From assembly GCA_030681645.1 (NCBI GenBank), contig JAUXRX010000021.1, positions 62,001 to 126,000 on the forward strand: DNA of 64,000 nt. Direction: 5' to 3'. This DNA is from Archangium sp. GTDB lineage: Bacteria > Myxococcota > Myxococcia > Myxococcales > Myxococcaceae. Shown here one piece after another: positions 35,992 to 41,942 of the stretch. How positions within the stretch are numbered: position 1 is the stretch's first letter; each line of letters opens with the position of its first letter. The notes below the pieces were generated by a model that saw nothing but the letters and a program-made list of their open reading frames with translations, ran no database searches and was not told where the DNA came from. A program made the position numbers and the translations under genes.

Positions 35992-37340
35992 TTGACCTCG
36001 TACTCCTTCATCATCGAGGTCACCTTCTCCGACTGGAGCCACGGCCCGACCGCGTCAGAGCGCTCGAGGCCCGCCGGGGTGAGCGTCCATCCCGCTGCGT
36101 TCGACGTCGCCAGGCCCGCTTCCACCAGCTGTTCGAGCTCGGGGAAATCCGCGGCGGCCTCGCGCTCGAACTTCTGGCGGTAGACCTGTGCGTCGAGCCC
36201 GTCGGCGAGCAGCGAGAGGATGAGGTGACGCCGGCGCTGCTCTGCCTCGTCGAGCGCGATGCCGTGGTGCACGAGGTCGAACGACGCGTCGTCGCGCTCA
36301 CAGTACGCGTCGATGATGCCCCGCACCGCGCGCGGCGAGACGGCCCACTCAGACGAGTAATGCAGGCGATTGGTGTACGAGCGGGCGCCCACGCCCACGC
36401 CCACCATGCCGTCGTCCTGGCAGCGATAGGCGGGGCCGAAGGGGGCGGGCGCGTGCGCGGCGCGGAAGCAGCGCATGGACACCTGCCGGTAGCCCGCGCC
36501 CAGCAGCGCGTCGCGGCCCACCCGGTAGAGCTCGAGGCGGAAGTCGTCCCACGCGCGCGTGCTCTTGCCCAGGAAGGTCCTGGGGCGAACGTAGAGCGGG
36601 TAGAGGTACAGCTCCTCGGGGCGCCAGCGGAGCGCGGTCCCGATCGACTCCAGCAGCGTCGCGGGCGTCTGCCCTTCGATGCCGTAGATGAGGTCGAGGT
36701 TGAGCGTCTCGACGCCGGTGTCGCGCAGCACGTCGAGCGCGGTGTCGACGAGCTTCCGGTCCTGCGGGCGAGCCAGCGCCTTCGTCTCGCGCTCGAGAAA
36801 GCTCTGCACCCCGATGCTGATCCGATCGACGCCGCGGTCCACCAGCAGCTTCGCCTTCTCCACGGTCGTCGTCTCGGGCGAGACCTCGACGCAGAACGGC
36901 ACGTCCTGCAGGGGGGCGCCGAGCGTTCGTTCCAGCACGTCGAGGGCGCGGGCGAGCAGGGGGGGCGGCAGCAGGCTCGGCGTGCCCCCACCCACCGTGA
37001 CGCGCGCGAACTGCGCCTTCGGCAATGCGCTGCGCACCACCGAGGCCTCGCGCTCGAGCGTGGTGACGAAGCGCTCCATCACCGCCTCGACCGGACCCGC
37101 CACGGTGAAGAGGTTGCAGAAGCCGCAGCGCATCTCGCAGAACGGCACGTGCAGGTAGAGCGAGAGGGCGCGTTGATCTTCTCCGGCCCACACCGACTCG
37201 AGCGTGCGGGGCTCGGGGAAGGCGCGGTACGCCGTCTTGTGCGGGTAGCCGTACTGGTACTGCACGTAGGCGGGGCCCTGCAGGGCGTGCCTGCTCGACT
37301 CCGCTCGGGGTGAACGGACCTCTTCGCTGCTTTGACCCAC
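35988..37340 (-). CDS. STM4012-family radical SAM protein (HemW-like)
   Basis: The product is 450 residues. The cluster motif is CEMRCGFC in LYLHVPFCEMRCGFC, with HemW/HemN-type features GGGTPSLL, ISIGVQSF and NLDLIYGI. The N-terminal YVQYQYGYPHKTAYR and the neighbours identify STM4012 rather than HemW itself. HemN-like radical SAM proteins act on porphyrins, transfer haem or methylate. GTG 37340 is chosen: it follows the STM4013 stop by 8 bases, while a longer start would overlap it. Residues 8-17 come from dispersed-repeat copy B, so the N-terminus here is altered. Confidence 0.87.
   Translation of the reverse strand: MGQSSEEVRSPRAESSRHALQGPAYVQYQYGYPHKTAYRAFPEPRTLESVWAGEDQRALSLYLHVPFCEMRCGFCNLFTVAGPVEAVMERFVTTLEREASVVRSALPKAQFARVTVGGGTPSLLPPPLLARALDVLERTLGAPLQDVPFCVEVSPETTTVEKAKLLVDRGVDRISIGVQSFLERETKALARPQDRKLVDTALDVLRDTGVETLNLDLIYGIEGQTPATLLESIGTALRWRPEELYLYPLYVRPRTFLGKSTRAWDDFRLELYRVGRDALLGAGYRQVSMRCFRAAHAPAPFGPAYRCQDDGMVGVGVGARSYTNRLHYSSEWAVSPRAVRGIIDAYCERDDASFDLVHHGIALDEAEQRRRHLILSLLADGLDAQVYRQKFEREAAADFPELEQLVEAGLATSNAAGWTLTPAGLERSDAVGPWLQSEKVTSMMKEYEVK
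37291..37317 (+). repeat. Dispersed 27-bp repeat, copy B
   Basis: Same core as copy A with two changes at its left end. It lies in frame in the STM4012 N-terminus, but in a different reading frame from copy A (product RSPRAESSR). Confidence 0.72.
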
Positions 37341-37348
37341 GAGACCGC

Positions 37349-38161
37349 TCAAGACAGGCTCCAGCCGCGAGGCAGGGTGAACTCGGCCCACGGTACCGTC
37401 GTCACCACCGGGTGCGCGAGGCGGTGACCCGTATATCCATCTTCTCCGTACGCGGTGCCGTGATCAGAGCCGATCATCACGAAGCACGGCGCGCGACGGG
37501 ACACGGCGGTGAACAGCGCCCGCAGCTGTGAGTCGACGTACGCCAGCGCGGCCCCCTGCGTGTGCTTCGAGTCCACCGGCGCGCCTGGAACGTAGAAGCG
37601 GTTCGGCTGATGAAGCGCCGACACGTTGAGGAAGGTGAAGCACCGCTTCTCTTCCGGCAGCGCAGCGAGGCTCGCGCTCACCTGCGCCACCTGGAACTCG
37701 GTCGAGCGATGCTCGGTCACGCCCAGCTCAGGCCGCCAGTGCTTCTCGGCGAAGAGGCCCGGCAGCACGCAGCCCAGCGGGTTCTGCATGTTGAAGAACC
37801 CGACGCCGCCTACGCAGAGCGTGTGGTACCCGCGCGACGCGAAGCCGCTGACGATGTCGGGCGAATCGAAGACTGTGGTCTCGGCCCCCGTGGTCTCGCT
37901 GCCCGCGAAGCGCAGCGCAAAGCGGCGGGAATGACGACCGGCCTTCGCAGGCGTGGGCAGGAAGCCCGCGAAGAACGCGTGGTGCGCGGCATAGGTGAAG
38001 GTGCCGGGGGAGTGACGCTCTTCCCACGCGCCTCCGGGCAGCACGCGGCGGAGGACGGGCGTTTCCCCCGCGGCCAGCGCCTCGACCGCCACGTCGTAGC
38101 GGAGCGTGTCGAGGGTCACCATGAGCACGTCGTGCGTGCCGACCAACGAGTTCGCATTCAT
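37349..38161 (-). CDS. STM4013-family hydrolase, alkaline-phosphatase/sulfatase fold
   Basis: The product is 270 residues. Metal-binding and nucleophile segments of the alkaline phosphatase superfamily are visible: VLMVTLDTLRYD near the start, a possible nucleophile loop GTFTYAAHHAFFAGFLPTP, and IGSDHGTAYGEDGYTGHRL near the end. The Cys/Ser-x-Pro-x-Arg formylglycine motif of true sulfatases is absent. It should hydrolyse a phosphate or sulfate ester of unknown identity. It heads the STM4013-4012-4011 run. Its ATG is only 9 bases from the divergent cysD start, so its promoter must lie inside cysD. Confidence 0.82.
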   Translation of the reverse strand: MNANSLVGTHDVLMVTLDTLRYDVAVEALAAGETPVLRRVLPGGAWEERHSPGTFTYAAHHAFFAGFLPTPAKAGRHSRRFALRFAGSETTGAETTVFDSPDIVSGFASRGYHTLCVGGVGFFNMQNPLGCVLPGLFAEKHWRPELGVTEHRSTEFQVAQVSASLAALPEEKRCFTFLNVSALHQPNRFYVPGAPVDSKHTQGAALAYVDSQLRALFTAVSRRAPCFVMIGSDHGTAYGEDGYTGHRLAHPVVTTVPWAEFTLPRGWSLS

Positions 38162-38170
38162 AGTGAGGCC

Positions 38171-39058
38171 ATGAGTCTGGGTTGGCTCGAGTCCGAGGCC
38201 GTGTACCTCATTCGCGAGGCGGTCGCGACGTGCCGGAAGCCGGTGCTGCTCTTCTCGGGGGGCAAGGACTCGGCGGTGATGCTGCGGCTGGCGGAGAAGG
38301 CGTTCTGGCCGGGGCGCATTCCGTTTCCGGTGATGCACGTCGACACCGGCCACAACTTCCCCGAGGCGATCACCTTCCGCGACGAGCGGATCGCCGAGCT
38401 GAAGGCAGAGCTGATCGTCGCCTCGGTGCAGGGATCGATCGACGCGGGGCGGGTGGTGGAAGCGAAGGGCCCGCGCGCGAGCCGCAACGGCCTGCAGACG
38501 GTGACGTTGCTCGACGCCATCGCGGCGCACGGCTTCGACGCGGTGTTCGGCGGGGCGCGGCGTGACGAGGAGCGCTCGCGCGCGAAGGAGCGGCTGTTCT
38601 CGGTGCGCGTGGGTGGGAAGTGGGACCCCTCGAAGCAGCGGCCGGAGCTGTTCGAGCTGATCAACCCGCATCTCGACGCGGGCGCCCACTTCCGGGTCTT
38701 CCCGCTCTCGAACTGGACCGAGCTCGACGTGTGGCGCTTCATCGAGCAGGAGAAGATGTCGCTGCCGTCGCTGTACTACGCGCACGAGCGCAGCGTGTTC
38801 CGGCGGGATGGCCTCTGGTACGCGCAGACCCCGTTCGTCGAGCGGGAGCCGGGCGAAGCGTGCGTGATGAAGCAGGTGCGGTTTCGCACCGTGGGTGACG
38901 CGAGCTGCACGGCGGCGGTGGAGTCGGGCGCGCGCGACGCCGCCGAGGTCATCGGGGAGCTGTTGATCAGCACCATCAGCGAGCGCGGCGCGACGAGGGC
39001 GGATGATCGCGTGGCCGACGCGGCGATGGAGCGCAGGAAGCTCGAGGGGTACTTCTGA
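38171..39058 (+). CDS. cysD: Sulfate adenylyltransferase small subunit
   Basis: The product is 295 residues, a PP-loop enzyme with LLFSGGKDSAVML near residue 27, then HVDTGHNFPE and GGARRDEERSRAKER, all CysD signatures. With CysN it forms adenosine 5'-phosphosulfate from ATP and sulfate. GTGAGG precedes the ATG. Its stop overlaps the cysN start by one base. The divergent STM4013 start is 9 bases away, an unusually tight head-to-head pair. Confidence 0.96.
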   Translation: MSLGWLESEAVYLIREAVATCRKPVLLFSGGKDSAVMLRLAEKAFWPGRIPFPVMHVDTGHNFPEAITFRDERIAELKAELIVASVQGSIDAGRVVEAKGPRASRNGLQTVTLLDAIAAHGFDAVFGGARRDEERSRAKERLFSVRVGGKWDPSKQRPELFELINPHLDAGAHFRVFPLSNWTELDVWRFIEQEKMSLPSLYYAHERSVFRRDGLWYAQTPFVEREPGEACVMKQVRFRTVGDASCTAAVESGARDAAEVIGELLISTISERGATRADDRVADAAMERRKLEGYF

Positions 39059-40350
39059 TGCGGCCCGTGCGCGTGGCGGTTGCGGGCTCGGTCGATGATG
39101 GGAAGAGCACGCTGCTCGGGCGGTTGATGTGTGACTCCGAGAGGGTGTTCGGGGATGAGGTCGAGGCGGTGCGGAAGGCCTCGGTTGAAGCGGCGGTTCG
39201 CCCTCTCCCCGACCCTCTCCCCCCTGAGCGGAGCCGGTCCAGCGGAACGCTGGACGAGCGCAGCTGGAGCGGAGCGGAAGATGCGCCAAGGCGAAGCCCA
39301 GGAAGCGGGGGAGAGGGAGACAGAGAGAGAGGTCTCAATCTCGCGTTCTTCACCGACGGGCTCATCACCGAGCGCCGTGACGGCATCACGCTCGACGTGG
39401 CCTGGCGGCACCTCACGCTCGGCACGCGCCGCCTGCTGCTCGCGGACGTCCCAGGTCACGCAGAGCTGGTGCGCAACATGGCGACGGGAGCCTCCACGGC
39501 GGACGCCGCGCTGTTGCTCGTCGACGCAGCGCGCGGACTCCAGCCGCAGACGCGGAGGCACCTCACCATGCTCGGCGGCCTCGGCGTGAAGCGGGTGGTG
39601 GTGTGCATCAACAAGATGGACGCGGTGGGCTTCGACCAGGCGGTGGCCGTGAAGCTGAGCGACGCGCTGAGGTCGCTCGCCACGGCGCTCGGGGTGAGCC
39701 TCGAGGTGATCCCCGTGTCCGCGCTCGACGGCGACAACATCGTGCGACGCAGCGACCGCATGCCCTGGTACGCCGGGCCCACCGTGGCGGAGCGGCTCGA
39801 GGCGATGGAGCCGGTGCTGGCGGCTTCGAGCACTCGCGCGGTGGCTCAGCTCGACGGCGACGAGAGCGGGTGGACCTCGCTGCACCTGATCAGCGGCACG
39901 CTCGCCCCTGGCGACGTGGTCGAGGCCTGGCCTGAGGGCGGCGCGTGCCGGGTGGTCGAGCTCAGTCCGCTCGGTGCAGGGCGGGTGCGCCTCGCGAGAG
40001 CGCTTCCGCGCGGCACACTCCTGTCCAGGGGTGAGCGTCCCCGGGTGGGGACCGAGGCGATGCTCACCGTCACCTGGTTGGGGCCTTCAGACTGTGCAGC
40101 GCAGCTCGAGGTGACCTTGCTGCAGCACGGGCGGAAGACGCCGGGCCGGGTGACGGAGCTCTCGCGAGTGTCGCGCGAGACGGGTGCGGTCGAGGCCGCG
40201 TCGGTGCTCACCGCCGGCGAGGTGGGGCGGCTGCAGGTGCGGCTCGAGCGGGCGACCTGGTTCGATCGCTGGGAAGACTCCGCGGGAACGGGGAGCTGCC
40301 TGCTGATCGACGGCGCCGGTAGGACGGTCGCGGGAGCGCGCTTCACATGA
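39058..40350 (+). CDS. cysN: Sulfate adenylyltransferase GTPase subunit, with in-frame repeat insertion
   Basis: The product is 430 residues. GTPase motifs are intact: AGSVDDGKSTLLGRL (P-loop), DVPGHAE (G3) and INKMD (G4). The EF-Tu-like beta-barrel domains follow. CysN drives sulfate adenylylation by GTP hydrolysis. Between residues about 44 and 93, where homologues run directly from EAVRKAS to LNLAFFTDGL, there is an extra Pro/Arg/Ser/Gly-rich segment encoded by a palindromic element (39187-39336). The frame is kept and the gene continues normally. The insert sits at the switch I side of the GTP site, so activity could be affected or the loop may simply be tolerated. Confidence 0.93.
   Translation: MRPVRVAVAGSVDDGKSTLLGRLMCDSERVFGDEVEAVRKASVEAAVRPLPDPLPPERSRSSGTLDERSWSGAEDAPRRSPGSGGEGDRERGLNLAFFTDGLITERRDGITLDVAWRHLTLGTRRLLLADVPGHAELVRNMATGASTADAALLLVDAARGLQPQTRRHLTMLGGLGVKRVVVCINKMDAVGFDQAVAVKLSDALRSLATALGVSLEVIPVSALDGDNIVRRSDRMPWYAGPTVAERLEAMEPVLAASSTRAVAQLDGDESGWTSLHLISGTLAPGDVVEAWPEGGACRVVELSPLGAGRVRLARALPRGTLLSRGERPRVGTEAMLTVTWLGPSDCAAQLEVTLLQHGRKTPGRVTELSRVSRETGAVEAASVLTAGEVGRLQVRLERATWFDRWEDSAGTGSCLLIDGAGRTVAGARFT
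39187..39336. repeat. Palindromic repeat element inserted in cysN
   Basis: Outer arms CCCTCTCCCCC (39213-39223) and GGGGGAGAGGG (39307-39317) pair, and an inner perfect stem GTCCAGCG/CGCTGGAC (39237-39244, 39248-39255) has a GAA loop. The length, near 150 bases, is a multiple of three. The ends are estimated from the CysN homology break. Confidence 0.7.
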
Positions 40351-40868
40351 AGCCCGCCACCCTCTGGCTCACGGGGCTGCCGTGCGCGGGGAAGACCACG
40401 CTCGCGAACGCGTTGAGCGAGGCGCTGCGGGCGCAGGGGGCTGGAGTGGTCGTGCTCGACGGCGATGAGGTGCGGCGGTCGCTCTCGAAGGATCTCGGCT
40501 TCGACGAGGCGTCGCGGCGCGAGAACGTGCGGCGGTGCGGGGCCATCGCCGAGCTGGTGACGCGCTCGGGGGTGTTCGCGGTGGTGGCGTTGATCAGTCC
40601 GTCGGCCTCGGCGCGCGCGGAGGTGCGGGCGCTGCACGAGTCGCGCGGGCATCGCTTCGTCGAGGTGCATCTCTCCGCGCCGTTGAGCGTGTGCGAGGCG
40701 CGCGACACGAAGGGACTGTATGCGCGGGGCCGCGCGGGCCTGGCGCGCGAGGTGACGGGGCTCGATGCTCCGTTCGACGTGCCAGTGGCGGCGGAGTTGG
40801 TGGTTCCGGCGGAGGAGTCAGTCTCGTCAGCGGTGTCGCGGCTGCTCGCACTCCTGCGCGGCTCGTGA
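40347..40868 (+). CDS. cysC: Adenylylsulfate (APS) kinase
   Basis: The product is 173 residues, a P-loop kinase with WLTGLPCAGKTTLA at residue 7, then VLDGDEVRRSLSKDLGF and the signature VALISPSASARAEVR. It phosphorylates APS to PAPS, the sulfate donor for reduction or for sulfotransferases. ATG overlaps the cysN stop by 4 bases. No PAPS reductase or sulfite reductase gene follows in this window. Confidence 0.95.
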   Translation: MKPATLWLTGLPCAGKTTLANALSEALRAQGAGVVVLDGDEVRRSLSKDLGFDEASRRENVRRCGAIAELVTRSGVFAVVALISPSASARAEVRALHESRGHRFVEVHLSAPLSVCEARDTKGLYARGRAGLAREVTGLDAPFDVPVAAELVVPAEESVSSAVSRLLALLRGS

Positions 40869-41009
40869 CCCGACGGCTCAAAGAGAACGCGGATGAAACG
40901 TTCGCGGGCTTCGGCGCCTCGATGAGCGAGCCCTGCGCCTCGGACGCTGCGTGAACCAGCTGCACCCAGCGATGAGATGGTCGCGCTGGGCGACCGCTTG
41001 AGCGGGCCC

Positions 41010-41045
41010 GTAATGGACCATTACCCGCTGGTAATGGTCCATTAC
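41010..41045. promoter_or_regulatory. Twin 15-bp palindromes GTAATGGACCATTAC / GTAATGGTCCATTAC
   Basis: Two near-identical palindromes at 41010-41024 and 41031-41045, 21 bases centre to centre, so on the same DNA face. The two also pair with each other as a perfect 15-base stem with loop CCGCTG. They are AT-rich within GC-rich surroundings, in the 268-base space between convergent cysC and the phosphatase gene. They could bind a dimeric regulator twice or fold as a terminator; no T run follows. Nothing else was seen in 40869-41136. Confidence 0.6.
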
Positions 41046-41136
41046 GCCTCAGGGAAGGCGGCCCCGGGAGCTCACTGTCCCGAAGCCCGACCTCAACAGC
41101 AGAACCGGAAGCGGCGTGCCGAGAGGCCAGCGCGGA

Positions 41137-41805
41137 TCAACCCGAGCGGCCCCACCGAGAAGCAGCCGCGTCCTCTGAGCCCTCGAGGTGCGCGACGTCT
41201 CCCCAGCCCGCGAGCTCGAACCGGCCCTCCGTCACCCGCACCCGGTTGATGCTCGCGTTGAACAGCTCATGCTCGCGCTTCACGCTCAACGTCACGCCCA
41301 TCGCCGCGCGCCACGCCGAGTCGATCACGCCACCGTGTGAGACGACGAGCACCTGCGCCCCTGGCCACTCCGCTGCGATCGCCGAGAGCACCCGCATCGT
41401 CCGCGCGAAGGTCTGCGAGAGGCTCTCGCCCCCTGTCGGAACGAACTCGGCATCCCGAACGCGCAGACGTGCGAACAACTCCGGATGCTGCGCCTCGATC
41501 TCCGGCAGCGTGAGCTCGGACATCACGCCGAAGTGCCGCTCGCGCAGCTCCTCTCGCGCGATCGCAGGAAGCCCCAGCACCGTCGCCGCCGCCTCCGCCG
41601 TCTCGCGCGCCCTTCCGAGATCGCTGGTGAAGATCGCCGAGAACGGCGTCGCTGCGTGCTCACGCCCCAGCCGCGCCGCGAGCAGCTCCGCCTGCCGCCG
41701 TCCCCGCGCGTTGAGTGGCACCTCGAGCTGGCCTTGCAGCCGGCCCGCAACATTCCAATCAGTCTCTCCATGGCGAACGAGCCAGAGGGTGCACGGCAGC
41801 GTCAT
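41137..41805 (-). CDS. Histidine phosphatase family protein
   Basis: The product is 222 residues with the catalytic LVRHGETDWN near residue 9 and the second His in LVVSHGGVIDSAWR. Between them are SDLGRARETA and ERHFGVMSELT, placing it with the cobC/phosphoglycerate-mutase-like branch. It removes phosphate via a phosphohistidine; the substrate is not apparent. ATG 41805 gives the usual short N-terminus. It is convergent with cysC. Confidence 0.88.
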   Translation of the reverse strand: MTLPCTLWLVRHGETDWNVAGRLQGQLEVPLNARGRRQAELLAARLGREHAATPFSAIFTSDLGRARETAEAAATVLGLPAIAREELRERHFGVMSELTLPEIEAQHPELFARLRVRDAEFVPTGGESLSQTFARTMRVLSAIAAEWPGAQVLVVSHGGVIDSAWRAAMGVTLSVKREHELFNASINRVRVTEGRFELAGWGDVAHLEGSEDAAASRWGRSG

Positions 41806-41942
41806 TGCGCCCCAGTCTGACGGCGATTGCACCTGAGGCCCAGCTCAGGGGTCAGGGCCGTTCCATGTCCCCCAGTCTCGAAGACCACCGAGTTGAACCC
41901 GGGCGCGATCTCGTGCAGAGGGCATTTTCTCAGGAGAATTTC

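Noticed and set aside
35988..37340. Annotation as HemW haem chaperone or HemN coproporphyrinogen oxidase
   Set aside because: The fold is shared, but the YGYPHKTAYR N-terminus and the STM4011/STM4013 neighbours fit STM4012 better.
37349..38161. STM4013 as a true sulfatase
   Set aside because: No Cys/Ser-x-Pro-x-Arg formylglycine motif is present, so only the wider alkaline phosphatase superfamily is supported.
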